NCBI GenBank assembly: GCA_938024995.1 | Contig: CALJDU010000079.1 | Span: 1-38,887, forward strand | From: an uncultured bacterium | GTDB lineage: Bacteria; Myxococcota_A; Polyangia; Polyangiales; Houyiibacteriaceae | Direction of reading: 5' to 3' | DNA length: 38,887 nucleotides | Shown: positions 1-9,431 of the stretch, in pieces | Position numbering within the stretch: position 1 is the stretch's first letter | How the letters are laid out: the number at the start of each line of letters is the position of its first letter | Program-made: the position numbers and the translations under genes | The notes under the pieces: model-generated | The model's database searches: none | Told to the model about the DNA's origin: nothing | What the model saw: only the letters and a program-made list of their open reading frames with translations

Positions 1-806
1 GCCATCGCCAGCGCGGTCTCAGGCGCGCGCATGACCGTTCGCTTGGCCACGTTCGCCATTTGCCCGAGCGTGCGCTCCGGCTCCGCTCGCTCCCGCGCGA
101 AGCCGCTCGGGCGATCCAACCAGGTAAACGGGACCGACTCATCCGCGAGAAACATCGTGACGATGAGATCGGCATGGCGATCCTCGTCACGGTCACGAAC
201 CTCGACCACGGTGCGAACAGGTCCAGGAGTACGCTCGGTCGGCGGGCGGATCGTGATCCGATCACGAACGCGTGGCGTCTGCTCCACCGAAGCGAGCCAA
301 CGCAGGCTCGCTTCTCCCTCTTCGCAACGAAGCGTGAGCGACGCGTTGAAGAGCGCGCCAGAGACAATCTCGATCGCGGCCGTCTGCGGCGCGCAGTCGG
401 TCCCCAGCGCGAGGGGGGTCATCGCGACGTTTCGAGGCGTCAGGCTCGCGCCCTCTCGGGTCGCCACGACCAAGCCGGCGCGCTCGTCGTCGTGCGCCAC
501 GGTAACCGCGTCCAGATCGCCGTCGCCATCCAGGTCGTGTTCAATCACCGCCCCGAAGAGGAACACCTCGTGGCTCAAGAACGCGTCCGAGAGCGCGAGC
601 TCGCGCGTGGGCGTCAATGTGCGTCCGCTCTGTGGCGGCGCGATGGCCTCTGGCTCCGGCTCGGACTCCTCGGGCGGCGCCGTGGTCACGGGTTCTGCGG
701 TCTCCCGGATCGGGACGGTTCCCCCACAGCCGATCGACCCTCGATCCAGACCTTCGCAGCCGCTGACGAGCAGGAAGATCAGCGCGCCACGGAGCAAGCG
801 TCCCAT
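1..806 (-). CDS. Predicted lipoprotein with Asp-rich FG-GAP/VCBS-like motif, partial (C-terminus off window)
   Basis: The minus-strand frame opens with ATG at 806 and stays open to base 1, so at least 268 residues are present and the stop lies outside the window. The start reads MGRLLRGALIFLLVSGC, a lipoprotein signal with lipobox LVSGC and the lipidated Cys at residue 17. A Pro/Glu-rich linker follows (residues about 40-60). Around residue 92 is DLDGDGDLDAVTVAHDD, an alternating Asp pattern typical of FG-GAP/VCBS or dockerin-like calcium loops, and a second DRDEDRHADLIVT copy lies near residue 208. Family knowledge suggests an exported calcium-binding beta-propeller-like protein; the actual role is unknown. 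It is divergent from the outer-membrane protein gene that starts at 942. Overlapping plus-strand frames are shadows of it. Confidence 0.75.
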   Translation of the reverse strand, partial: MGRLLRGALIFLLVSGCEGLDRGSIGCGGTVPIRETAEPVTTAPPEESEPEPEAIAPPQSGRTLTPTRELALSDAFLSHEVFLFGAVIEHDLDGDGDLDAVTVAHDDERAGLVVATREGASLTPRNVAMTPLALGTDCAPQTAAIEIVSGALFNASLTLRCEEGEASLRWLASVEQTPRVRDRITIRPPTERTPGPVRTVVEVRDRDEDRHADLIVTMFLADESVPFTWLDRPSGFARERAEPERTLGQMANVAKRTVMRAPETALAM

Positions 807-941
807 GCCCGCGTTTGTAGCCCATGGCAGGAGGAGAGACGAGCCGTCAATGCTCTTGCCTGATCTGCGTGCCCAAACGCGGTACGCCCGCGGCCGATCT
901 CACGAGGACGCATCTGGCTTCTCCTGATACGGTCGCGCGCG

Positions 942-2516
942 ATGAGAACGCGACACATGTCGGAGCACCTTTTTCGATTCCTCGCGGTGACCTCACTGCT
1001 GACTTGCGTCACGGTCACGGCGAAGGCGCAGGTGGGTAGCGTACAGCTGGTCACCGAGGAAGAGGACGAGGCCGGCCAAGGCTACGGCGAGCTCCATGGT
1101 GAGTACCAGCTCCGCGGCAACTTCATGAGCGACGTCGCGCTCCCCGCAGAACCAGCGGCTGGAATCGGTCCCGCGCTGGGGCAAAACCTTTGGGTCGAAC
1201 AGTGGCTCCGTCTCGAGGTCGAGCTCGGTCGTCGTGAGCAGTTCTCGTTTCACTTCGCGGCGGACCTCCTCGACGGAATGATTCTCGGCGACACCACGGA
1301 GAACGTCTCGAGCGCGAGCCAGCCGCGCGATGACGCCGCGGCCTTCTTCGGTCCGGACGGCTACCAGTTCCGCGCGGCCTACGCTCAGTTTGTGACCTCC
1401 GCGGGACTCGTCCGCGTGGGTCTTCAGCCCTCGCACTGGGGCCTCGGTCTCCTCGCGAACGACGGATCGCACGCGCCGCCCTTCGGTGACTATCGCTACG
1501 GCAACCGGAACATCCGCGCGCTCTTCGGGACGCGTCCTTTTGGCCGACAGTTCCCGGTCAACCTGGTCTTCGCGCTCGACCTTGTTTACGAAGATCCGAT
1601 CGCGCGCCTCCGTGATGGAGAGCGAGCGCTTCAGGCCATCGTCGCGGGTCTCTACAAGAAGACCGAAACGCGACAGGTCGGGTTCTACATTGTGTATCGC
1701 GATCAGCGGAGCCCCGTCGTCAGCGACATCCCGGTCGCGGAAGACGACACGCTCCGCGTCGGCATCTTCGATGTCTTCTCGAAGTGGGACTGGGCGCAGC
1801 CCGGCGGCGATGACAACGCGCGCATCTTCGGCGCCTTCGAGGTCTTGGGCATCTTCGGTCGCACGACGCTCACCCGTTCCATCTACGCGCCGCAAGCGAA
1901 GGTCCGCCAGCTCATGGCGGCGGGTCAGATCGGTCGCCGCGGCACCCAGCTCGATGTCGTGCTCGAGGCGGGCTACTCGTCGGGCGACGCGGACACCACC
2001 GACGACGTCACCACGCGCGCCCGCATGCATCCCGACCACCGCGTCGGACTCTTGCTCTTCCCAGAGGTCCTCGCGTGGCACGCTGCCCGCGCCGCGAACA
2101 TCGCAGGGGCCCCAGAGCTCAGCGCCCGCCCGTCTCCGGGCAGCCAGCTCCTCCCGACCGACGGCGGCGTGACCGGCGCCTTCTACCTCTTCAACTGGGC
2201 GACGTACCGACCGGCGGACTGGGTCGACCTTCGCCTCGGTTGGATCTGGGCCCGCTCGGCCACCGACGTCATCGATCCCTATCAGCAGCGCGCGCGGTCG
2301 CGGAACGTCTCGCTCCTCGGCGGTGACTCCCGCAACCGTGATCTCGGTCTTGAGATCGACCTGGCCGCGAACTTCAACATCGCGCTTCGTCGCGCGTCGG
2401 TGCAGCTCGGCGTCGAGGGCGCGATCTTGGTTCCGGGTCGCGCGTTCGACTCACCGTCGGGTGATCGCGCTTCGCTCATGGGGATGGCCAGGCTTCGGGT
2501 CGGGGTGGCGTTCTAA
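942..2516 (+). CDS. Outer-membrane beta-barrel protein (myxobacterial TIGR04551-like)
   Basis: The product is 524 residues with a Sec signal peptide ending near AKAQ (residues 26-29). The mature part has no long hydrophobic segment but many alternating aromatic/hydrophobic strands, and it ends in ARLRVGVAF with a terminal Phe, the usual BAM-recognition ending of outer-membrane barrels. The stretch VRVGLQPSHWGLGLLANDG (about residues 152-170) and the preceding FHFAADLLDGMILGDT resemble what I recall of a large outer-membrane protein family of myxobacteria (TIGR04551); that match is from memory and not tested. An in-frame ATG at 957 is an alternative start, since neither has a clear ribosome binding site. 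It lies 84 bp upstream of the DUF1592/DUF1552 pair on the same strand and may be co-transcribed. A porin or transport role is only inferred. Confidence 0.7.
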   Translation: MRTRHMSEHLFRFLAVTSLLTCVTVTAKAQVGSVQLVTEEEDEAGQGYGELHGEYQLRGNFMSDVALPAEPAAGIGPALGQNLWVEQWLRLEVELGRREQFSFHFAADLLDGMILGDTTENVSSASQPRDDAAAFFGPDGYQFRAAYAQFVTSAGLVRVGLQPSHWGLGLLANDGSHAPPFGDYRYGNRNIRALFGTRPFGRQFPVNLVFALDLVYEDPIARLRDGERALQAIVAGLYKKTETRQVGFYIVYRDQRSPVVSDIPVAEDDTLRVGIFDVFSKWDWAQPGGDDNARIFGAFEVLGIFGRTTLTRSIYAPQAKVRQLMAAGQIGRRGTQLDVVLEAGYSSGDADTTDDVTTRARMHPDHRVGLLLFPEVLAWHAARAANIAGAPELSARPSPGSQLLPTDGGVTGAFYLFNWATYRPADWVDLRLGWIWARSATDVIDPYQQRARSRNVSLLGGDSRNRDLGLEIDLAANFNIALRRASVQLGVEGAILVPGRAFDSPSGDRASLMGMARLRVGVAF

Positions 2517-2600
2517 CGCGATGACCGTTGTCGGATCGTTTACGTCGTTAGCGTAAGTCGAACCTCTCAATAGCCTGCGCGCGCGCGGTATACTCCGCGT

Positions 2601-4280
2601 GTGCTTGTACGGTCCCGATGGTTGGTCTTCAGCTGCGCGCTGGCCCTCGCCTCGTGCGTCGGCGCGATCGAAGACCCCGACAACATGAACCTCGATGTCC
2701 CGCCGCGCGACATCGAAGACCGCCTCGCGCACTGCGATGAAGACCCGCCGTCACTTGGCGTGATCCCAACGCGTCGACTCAGCCCGGCCGAGTTTCGGAA
2801 CACCGTTCGTGATCTCTTGCTCGGGCATGACGCCTCACCCACCGCTGCGCTTCCCTTCGACGAGGTCAGCTTCCCGATCCAGGCGACCGAGCGCGGGTTC
2901 GAGAACTTCGTCGCGAACACCAGCTCGGTGCCGGCGCGCGTCGTCGAGTCCTACGCGCAGACCGCGTTCTTAGCCGCCCACGCGATCATGACGAACACCT
3001 CCTACCGCGAGCGTTTGGTCGGCTGCGAGGGCGCAGACGTCCGTGCGTGTGGCGGCGCGTTCCTCGACTCCTTCGGGCGCCGCGCGCTCCGCCGACCGCT
3101 CCGCGACGACGAGCGAGCGCGCTACCTGGCTTTCATCGAAGACAAGACCGAGGAGATCGACTTCGACGGCGCGCTTGAGCTCACCATCGCCGCGCTCCTG
3201 CAAGCTCCCGAGTTCACCTATCGGGTCGAGACCCAGGGCGACAGTGAGATCGGGCCGTACGAAACCGCGAGTCGTCTGTCCTACTTGCTGTGGCAGTCGA
3301 TGCCGGACGACACGCTGTTCGAGGCGGCCGCCGATGACGCGCTTCGGACCGAAGCGCAGATCGAGGCCCAGGCGATCCGTATGATGAACGACCCGCGCGC
3401 GCTCTCCGCGCTGACGGACTTTCATCGCCAGTGGCTTCAGTTCGCCAAGATGGACGAGGACAAACACAACCGGAAAGACCCCGAGACCTTTCCCGAGTGG
3501 AGCCCCGCGCTGCAGTCCGCGATTCACGAAGAGTCGGAGCGCTTCGTCGAACACGTGATGAGCGACCCGGAGACCGCGACGATGGAGGAGCTGCTGACGA
3601 GCCGGACCACTTTTGTGAACCCGGTCCTCGCGGAGCACTACGGTCTGGGCGACGTCGGGAGCGGATGGTCGGAAGCCGAGCTCCCCGCGGGTGAGCGCGC
3701 CGGCATCTTGACGCGCGCGAACTTCCTCGCGGGTCGCGGCTTGGTCGGCTGGGGCTCCCCGATCTTTCGCGGGACCTTCATCATCGAGCACGTGCTTTGC
3801 GATCATCTCGGCGCGCCACCGGCAGACGCTCCCGGCGAGGTGGAGGACCCACCCGAAGGTGAGCTCAACACCAACCGAACGCGATACGAAGAGATCACCG
3901 CGCCGGACGACTGCCAGTCGTGTCACGCGCGCATCAACCCGATCGGCTTCGCGTTCGAGCACTACTCCTCGACCGGCGCGTTTCGTGACCTCGACAATGG
4001 CTTTCCCGTCGACGCCTCAGGAGCGCTTTTGGGAACGGACAACGACGGCGAGGTCGACGACGCGGTGGAGCTCTCCGAGCGTCTTGCCGAGAGCGAAGAC
4101 GTGCTCGACTGCGCGGCGCAGACCTGGGTCGCGTACTCGCTTGGGCGACGCGTGGAAGACGAAGACGTCTGCTACATCCGCCACGTCCGCGAGTCGTTTC
4201 GCGCGTCCGGCGGCAACGTCCGTGAGCTGATGCTCGACATTGTACGGAGCCCCGAGTTCCGACTGGGGACCCGACGATGA
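2601..4280 (+). CDS. DUF1592-family lipoprotein with single CxxCH motif
   Basis: The product is 559 residues with a GTG start. It is a lipoprotein by its LALASC lipobox (Cys19). The order of conserved blocks matches the multidomain DUF1587-DUF1595-DUF1592-DUF1588-DUF1585 family known from Planctomycetes and myxobacteria: PTRRLSPAEFRNTVRDLLL (about 56-74), GRRALRRPLRDDERARYL (about 155-172), LLQAPEFTYRVET (about 200-212), FRGTFIIEHVLCDHLGAPP (about 390-408) and a C-terminal AAQTWVAYSLGRR. Residues 438-442 are CQSCH, a CxxCH haem c attachment motif. The function of the family is not established; an electron-transfer or oxidative role at the outer membrane is inferred from the motif and the anchor. 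Its stop codon overlaps the start of the DUF1552 gene (ATGA, 4277-4280), so translation is coupled. Confidence 0.9.
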   Translation: MLVRSRWLVFSCALALASCVGAIEDPDNMNLDVPPRDIEDRLAHCDEDPPSLGVIPTRRLSPAEFRNTVRDLLLGHDASPTAALPFDEVSFPIQATERGFENFVANTSSVPARVVESYAQTAFLAAHAIMTNTSYRERLVGCEGADVRACGGAFLDSFGRRALRRPLRDDERARYLAFIEDKTEEIDFDGALELTIAALLQAPEFTYRVETQGDSEIGPYETASRLSYLLWQSMPDDTLFEAAADDALRTEAQIEAQAIRMMNDPRALSALTDFHRQWLQFAKMDEDKHNRKDPETFPEWSPALQSAIHEESERFVEHVMSDPETATMEELLTSRTTFVNPVLAEHYGLGDVGSGWSEAELPAGERAGILTRANFLAGRGLVGWGSPIFRGTFIIEHVLCDHLGAPPADAPGEVEDPPEGELNTNRTRYEEITAPDDCQSCHARINPIGFAFEHYSSTGAFRDLDNGFPVDASGALLGTDNDGEVDDAVELSERLAESEDVLDCAAQTWVAYSLGRRVEDEDVCYIRHVRESFRASGGNVRELMLDIVRSPEFRLGTRR

Positions 4281-5773
4281 AGAGTCGTAACGCGATGAAC
4301 GAACGGCTCAAGTCGCTCATGCCCAAAGACCGGCTCTCCCGCCGACGTTTCTTGCGCTTCCTCGGGCTCGGCACTGCCGCTGCCGCCCTTCCCTCTGTGC
4401 GATGGCGAAGCGGCGCGTCGGCGAGCGGAGAGTGCCCGCGGCGCGTTGTCTTCATGGTCACGCAGCACGGTCCGCCTCCGCGTCACTGGAAGATGAACCT
4501 CGACGGACTCCCGGGCGGACGCGACGGTTCGGTGGCGCTGCGTGACCTCGATCGCGGAGAGTTCAGCCGGGTTCTCGAGCCGCTCTACGATGTCCGCGAG
4601 AACATTCACGTGCTGGACGGCATGTCGATGATGGCTTGCATGGCCGCGGCCGGCGAGTCGCCGCAAGGAAACAACCACGGCATCTCTTGGGCGACGCTGC
4701 TCACCAACGCGCCCGGCAACTACGACGACCCCTTCATCGGCGGCGACGGCAACATCCACCCGTACCCGACCGCGATCTCCATCGACCAGTACATCGCGCA
4801 GCGCGTCGCACCGGAAGGCGCGCTCCCTTCGGTGGTCTGGGGAACCGGCGGACGCTTCGGATCGGTTGACGGCTCGAGCGTCGGCCCGGACGGACGCTGG
4901 ATCCCGCTCAACACCGAGCCTCGAAACGCCTTCGCCCGGCTGATGGAGAACGGTCTCGACGTCGGGGGACCGATGCCGCCGACCCCATCGCGCGCCGACC
5001 TCATCGCGGCTCAGCGCGCGAGCGTGCTGGACCTCGCATCCGCAGAGTACGACCAGCTCTTGCCGCAGCTGGGCGCCGAAGACCGGGAGCGGCTCGCCCG
5101 TCATCGCGACGAGATCCGGGCGCTTGAGCGTCGCTGGGCGCCTCGTGAAGAAGGTGGGACGGTACTCTCATGCAACCCTGAGTTCTCGCCGACCGGTGAT
5201 CGGATCGATCAGTTCTTCCGGCTGACCGCGCTCGCCCTTTCCTGCGACGTCACGCGCGTCGTCTCGCTGAACATTGGTGAGCTCGCGGCGACCGACTTCG
5301 GTGCGCCGCCGCGAGATGACGTTCACCACGCTTACGCGCATGGCGACTCGGATGAGGCGATCCGGCAGATGGGCGAGTACTACCGTCATCACGCGGGACA
5401 GTTCGCGACCCTCGTGCGGTACCTGCGCGACATCCCCGAAGGCGAAGGCACGCTGCTCGACAGCACGATGGTCGTCTGGATCTCCGAGCTGGCGACGGGC
5501 CACCACAACTTCAACGATTGCCTGACGCTCGTGGCCGGCGGCGCCGCATCTGGGATCCGCCAAGGACAGTACACCCGCTTTGCACAGAACCGACCGTTGC
5601 CCTGCAACCGCTACGGCTGCGACGGAGACGGAATCGGGCCGGGTCACAGTCATCTCTTTGTCGACGCGCTCCATCACATGGAGATCGACGAAGACTCGTT
5701 CAACCGCACCCGCACGCGCGCGGTCGACGGAGCGGGGATCGATCTGACGGGTTCCCTCCCGCTCCTGACCTGA
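4277..5773 (+). CDS. DUF1552 family protein, Tat-exported
   Basis: The product is 498 residues, starting at the ATG that overlaps the stop of the DUF1592 gene by 4 nt. The N-terminus carries a twin-arginine signal, SRRRFLRFLG at residues 21-30, followed by an Ala-rich hydrophobic stretch, so a folded and probably cofactor-bearing protein is exported through Tat. The body shows the DUF1552 pattern: FMVTQHGPPPRHWKM after the signal, then MSMMACMAAAGES, LNIGELAATDFGAPP, DDVHHAYAHGDSDEA and a C-terminal GHSHLFVDALHHME. The His-rich stretches near residues 355 and 455 are metal-ligand candidates. The family is almost always encoded beside DUF1592 genes, and the overlap supports a common pathway, but the substrate is unknown. 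It converges on the next gene with only 6 nt between the two stop codons. Confidence 0.9.
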   Translation: MKSRNAMNERLKSLMPKDRLSRRRFLRFLGLGTAAAALPSVRWRSGASASGECPRRVVFMVTQHGPPPRHWKMNLDGLPGGRDGSVALRDLDRGEFSRVLEPLYDVRENIHVLDGMSMMACMAAAGESPQGNNHGISWATLLTNAPGNYDDPFIGGDGNIHPYPTAISIDQYIAQRVAPEGALPSVVWGTGGRFGSVDGSSVGPDGRWIPLNTEPRNAFARLMENGLDVGGPMPPTPSRADLIAAQRASVLDLASAEYDQLLPQLGAEDRERLARHRDEIRALERRWAPREEGGTVLSCNPEFSPTGDRIDQFFRLTALALSCDVTRVVSLNIGELAATDFGAPPRDDVHHAYAHGDSDEAIRQMGEYYRHHAGQFATLVRYLRDIPEGEGTLLDSTMVVWISELATGHHNFNDCLTLVAGGAASGIRQGQYTRFAQNRPLPCNRYGCDGDGIGPGHSHLFVDALHHMEIDEDSFNRTRTRAVDGAGIDLTGSLPLLT

Positions 5774-5779
5774 TCCGCC

Positions 5780-6658
5780 TTACCTGCGACGACGGATGCG
5801 TTCGAAGGAATGAATGACCCCGACCACGCGAAGCGGCGCACCGTTCGCGGTCAGCAAAATCTCGATGCCGGTGCGATCACGCCGCACGTAGTCGATCGGC
5901 GAGGTCTGCACAGAGACGTCCACCTGTCCGTGCGCGGGCACGACGTTGGGCGCGCTGCTCTGAATCTCCAGGTCGCCTTCGCGATGACGATGGACGGACC
6001 GAGCTCCGGTCACCACGAGGTTCACGTCGCTGTCGCCTTCGTTCCAACACGAGAAGCCAAAGCCGGTCACGTCGCGACTCGGTGAGTTCGAACCGTAGCT
6101 CGTCCGCACTTCGTGCCCGAGACACCGAACGTCGCCGGCGACGCCCCAGCGCGTGGGTCTCGTGTCGTAACGGTCGGACAGCGCGCGTGTCGAGATGCGC
6201 ATCACGCTGAGATCGGCGGCCAAGGTCGCCTCGATTTTCCCGAGCCCGTTCGGCGCCGCTTGGGGCTGAACGTGAACAAAGAAGAGTCCGTCGGAAGGGT
6301 GCACATCAACGAGGCATGCGGAGCCGTCCGGATCCTCCCCGCAGTGGACGCGTGGAGCCGAACACGCGATCTCCTCGGTCAGCTCGGCAGTGATCGCGGC
6401 GAGGACGCGCTCAACGGGAACGGGAGGGGCGGGACAGGCGGTCGGGTCTGTTTCGCTCGGCTCCGGTTCCGCGACCGGCGCGGGTTCTCGAGCAGGCTCG
6501 GGAGTCGCCGTGCGGGTCTCGGCAGGCAACTCATCGGCCGGCAACTCATCGGCAGGTAGCTCAGTGGGCGTCTCGGACACGCCTGACTGCCCCTGCGGAG
6601 AACACCCGAAGCTGCCGATAGCGACGACCGAAAACAGAAGCCGCCAGGCGCGGTTCAC
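5780..6658 (-). CDS. Predicted lipoprotein with ELPAD repeat linker, unknown function
   Basis: The product is 292 residues with a GTG start that overlaps the stop of the upstream lipoprotein gene (GTGA, 6655-6658), so the two form a translationally coupled minus-strand operon. A signal peptide leads to FGC with the lipidated Cys at residue 19. Residues about 30-75 are a low-complexity linker containing ELPADELPADELPAE and then Pro/Glu repeats, the kind of spacer that holds a domain away from the membrane. The remaining part has six cysteines and a C-terminal beta-rich stretch (VQTSPIDYVRRDRTGIEIL) that might be an immunoglobulin-like fold. No family is recognised. Confidence 0.75.
   Translation of the reverse strand: MNRAWRLLFSVVAIGSFGCSPQGQSGVSETPTELPADELPADELPAETRTATPEPAREPAPVAEPEPSETDPTACPAPPVPVERVLAAITAELTEEIACSAPRVHCGEDPDGSACLVDVHPSDGLFFVHVQPQAAPNGLGKIEATLAADLSVMRISTRALSDRYDTRPTRWGVAGDVRCLGHEVRTSYGSNSPSRDVTGFGFSCWNEGDSDVNLVVTGARSVHRHREGDLEIQSSAPNVVPAHGQVDVSVQTSPIDYVRRDRTGIEILLTANGAPLRVVGVIHSFERIRRRR
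6525..6569 (-). repeat. 15-bp tandem repeat encoding ELPAD units
   Basis: Two nearly identical 15-bp units (ggcaactcatcggc plus one variable base at 6525-6539 and 6540-6554) and a third degenerate copy (6555-6569) lie in frame inside the lipoprotein gene. They encode the ELPAD linker repeat. The unit is a multiple of three, so copy number can vary without a frameshift. Confidence 0.8.
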
Positions 6659-7986
6659 GGAGCCGGCTCAGGGATACACGCGCGAACGATCGCGAGCTCG
6701 TTCGCCTCCGCGGTCTTGACCCGGAAGCCAAGATGAACCGTCTCGCCGTCCGTGTGCGCGAAGAGCTCGCCGAGCGCCCCTGGGACCTCCGCGACGTCCA
6801 CTGGCGGGACCACGATCGCGCCGTTGTCGGCGACCCCCGCGCCACGGATCACCGCGTCATCGCCAGCGCCCTGGATCCAAAAGACCGAGAAGCCAGGCCA
6901 CGCGCGAACGATCGCGGCATGGGTCGGGACATTGCTCTCAAAGGTCTCAAGCGAGACTCGCTCTTGGCGCGTCCCCCGACCGTTCAAGAGCGCGACGCCG
7001 ACTTCTTGGTCCGCACCGAGCGGACGGCTCCAGCCCACGCCGACCAGATCCGGCTCCGCGACGACCGAGTCCGCTGACGCGACGTCGCGCGCGTTCTGCT
7101 CGAGGTTCGAAGGGCCGCCCATCAACGTCAAAGGGATCGTCACCACCGTCGACGGCGCGACGGCGTAGACCAGCTTGACGTCCTCCCCGGTGGGCGCGAG
7201 ATGGATGTCGGTCGCCTCCACGCGGATGAGCGAAGAGAAATCGACCGAGGGCCCGGTCGGATCGCCGACCAGATCGAGACGCTGAACCATCGGCGAGACC
7301 ACCGCGACCTCGCCGGCGAAGCGGACGTCGCTTCGAAGCATCCAGATGTCATCGCCCAGAACGCCGACGTGTGGCGCGGTCGCGTTGGGGTAGAGGCGCG
7401 CCGGGGCGCGCAGGACCGCGCCATCGCTCGCGACCCCAGCGTATCGCACCTCGGTTGACTCGAGCATCGCTCCGTCGAGCTCCGCGCGGCTCCAGGTCAC
7501 GAAGTAACCCGCGCCGGTCCCCGCGAGCTTGACGTGTTGAATGCGCCCTTCGCTCCCGCGCACCTCTTCAAGCGACGCGAGCGCGATCTCTTCGGTGGCG
7601 TCGGCCACGCGAACCTCGAGCCGTGACTCACGCGTCGCGCCATCTCCGGTGACGTGAAGATAAGCGAACGCAAAGGGCCCGGTCGGCGACGCCGCGGCGA
7701 ACGCGAGCGGGTCCTGGTCGGCTTCGTTGTCAAACCCCGGCGCGAAGGTCAGCACCGTCGCGGCCCCTCGGCACCCGGGAGGGGGACCCACATCAGGCGC
7801 CGGTGGATCTGCGTCGAACATCATCAGCACGTCGGCGTCATCTGACGTATCCGGGCTCCCGGTATCGGCAGGGTTGGTGTCGGGCGCGCCGTCGTCATCG
7901 CCGCACCCCATGAAGAGACCGAGGGACGCGAGGAGCACGACGTGGCGAACCACCCAACCGGACAAACCAAGCTGCGTTCTAAGCAT
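6655..7986 (-). CDS. Predicted large lipoprotein, unknown function
   Basis: The product is 443 residues from the ATG at 7986. An upstream in-frame extension to 8052 exists, but it adds a charged segment before an otherwise complete signal peptide, so the shorter start is preferred. The signal runs to SLGLFMGC with Cys28 as lipidation site, followed by GDDDGAPDTNPADTGSPDT, an acidic Thr/Pro/Ser-rich tether typical of myxobacterial surface lipoproteins. The rest (about residues 70-443) is rich in short beta strands of the form xxVGWSRPLG and FAFAYLHV, suggesting a beta-propeller or beta-sandwich, but I do not recognise a family. The stop overlaps the GTG start of the next lipoprotein gene by 4 nt. 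It diverges from the PQQ-propeller lipoprotein at 8139, and the 152 bp between them should hold both promoters. Confidence 0.8.
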   Translation of the reverse strand: MLRTQLGLSGWVVRHVVLLASLGLFMGCGDDDGAPDTNPADTGSPDTSDDADVLMMFDADPPAPDVGPPPGCRGAATVLTFAPGFDNEADQDPLAFAAASPTGPFAFAYLHVTGDGATRESRLEVRVADATEEIALASLEEVRGSEGRIQHVKLAGTGAGYFVTWSRAELDGAMLESTEVRYAGVASDGAVLRAPARLYPNATAPHVGVLGDDIWMLRSDVRFAGEVAVVSPMVQRLDLVGDPTGPSVDFSSLIRVEATDIHLAPTGEDVKLVYAVAPSTVVTIPLTLMGGPSNLEQNARDVASADSVVAEPDLVGVGWSRPLGADQEVGVALLNGRGTRQERVSLETFESNVPTHAAIVRAWPGFSVFWIQGAGDDAVIRGAGVADNGAIVVPPVDVAEVPGALGELFAHTDGETVHLGFRVKTAEANELAIVRACIPEPAP

Positions 7987-8138
7987 AGGTGTCCATAGCA
8001 CGCCTTGCGAAGGACGGAACCGGTGCTTATCTCTGCCGCGCGAGCCGCCCAAGAGTGGGCCCTTCCTCGCGAATTTGACCCTCGGCGGACGCCCCTTGCT
8101 CGCGGCGTTCGCCTCATCCTGCTAGAAGCCAGCCTGAG

Positions 8139-9431
8139 ATGCAGGCGCGATCCGTACTTCCCATTCTCTCCATTCTCCTCATGTCCTGCGGCCCGCGACC
8201 TGCGCAGCCGACGACACCGGGTCCGTGCATGTCCGATAGCGAGTGTCGCGCGGACCGGATCTGCCATGAGGGGCGCTGCCGTTTCCTCGAAGAGGTTCGC
8301 GCTTCGACGAATGGAGACACCGTCTCTGCGTTGACCGAAGGTCCGTCTGACGCGGGCACCGGGGAGACTCCGGCGAACCCCACCGTGGAGCCCGAGGTCG
8401 CGCAGGCGAGCGAGCTCCCGATGTTCATGGGCGGCCCTCGACACCACGGAAGGAGCCCATACGCGGGTCCTGCCGCGACGCCTGAGGTGGTCTGGACGCA
8501 TCGCACCGGTGGGCGGATCTACGCCTCACCGATCATTGGTCCGACCGGGTCGATCTACATCGGCTCCCAAGACCACACCTTCTCCGCGTTGGCCGCGGAC
8601 GGCGCGCTCCAGTGGCGCTTCTCGGCGGGCGACAAGATCTACGCGACCGCTGCGATCTCGGATCGCGGAACGATCTTCGTCGGGAGCGATGACCAACACC
8701 TCATCGCGGTCGACCCTGACGGGCAACCCGTCTTCCGCCTCCCGCTGCGTGACCGCATCGATGGCAGCCCGACCATTGGCCCGGACGGCACGCTCTACGT
8801 CGCGGCGACCGGCGTGCACGCGATCGATCCCATCGGTCAGGTGAAGTGGCACGTCCCGACCGCCTCCCACGTCCGCAGCGCCCCGGCGATTCACCCGAGC
8901 GGGCTCGTCGTCGTCGGCACCGCCCAGGGCGATGTCGTCGCGGTATCGTTCTCCGGCGAGGTCGCGTGGCGCACCGGAGTCGGCGGCAGCATCGACGGCT
9001 CCGCCTCGATCGCCGATGACGGCACGATCTACGTCGGGACGGACCGCGGACACGTGGTCGCGCTCGATGGGCAAGGCGTCGAGAAGTGGCGCTTCGCGAC
9101 CGGGGACGATGTCCGCGCGACCCCTGCGATCGCCGCGGACGGCACCATCGTGGTCGGCTCCTACGACCGTAAGATTTACGCGATCGATCCGGCCGGCAAC
9201 GAGCGCTGGCAGTTCGCCACGGCAGGACGCGTCCGCGCGTCCGCTCGCATCGACCGAGACGGGCGCGTCTTCGTCGGTTCCCAAGATGATTTCCTGTACG
9301 CGCTCTCGCCAACCGGCGAGCCCCTCTGGCGGCTCAACGTTGGCGCGGACGTGGACTCCACCGTCGCTATCTCCGAAGACGGCACGATCTACTTGTGCGC
9401 GGATGACGGCGGCGTCTACGCGCTGCGCTAA
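8139..9431 (+). CDS. PQQ-type beta-propeller lipoprotein
   Basis: The product is 430 residues. The lipoprotein signal ends at LLMSC (Cys17). A small Cys cluster, CMSDSECRADRICHEGRC (residues 30-47), follows; this four-cysteine module is frequent in myxobacterial surface proteins and probably disulfide-bonded. From about residue 115 to the end there are repeats of the form PTGSIYIGSQDHTFSALAADG and GALQWRF, each pairing a DGTIYVGS strand with a xxxxWRF strand. This is the PQQ_2/BamB-like beta-propeller signature, with about seven or eight blades. No catalytic quinoprotein residues are evident, so a structural or scaffolding role is more likely than a dehydrogenase. The gene ends inside a strong hairpin (9420-9457). 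Confidence 0.85.
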   Translation: MQARSVLPILSILLMSCGPRPAQPTTPGPCMSDSECRADRICHEGRCRFLEEVRASTNGDTVSALTEGPSDAGTGETPANPTVEPEVAQASELPMFMGGPRHHGRSPYAGPAATPEVVWTHRTGGRIYASPIIGPTGSIYIGSQDHTFSALAADGALQWRFSAGDKIYATAAISDRGTIFVGSDDQHLIAVDPDGQPVFRLPLRDRIDGSPTIGPDGTLYVAATGVHAIDPIGQVKWHVPTASHVRSAPAIHPSGLVVVGTAQGDVVAVSFSGEVAWRTGVGGSIDGSASIADDGTIYVGTDRGHVVALDGQGVEKWRFATGDDVRATPAIAADGTIVVGSYDRKIYAIDPAGNERWQFATAGRVRASARIDRDGRVFVGSQDDFLYALSPTGEPLWRLNVGADVDSTVAISEDGTIYLCADDGGVYALR

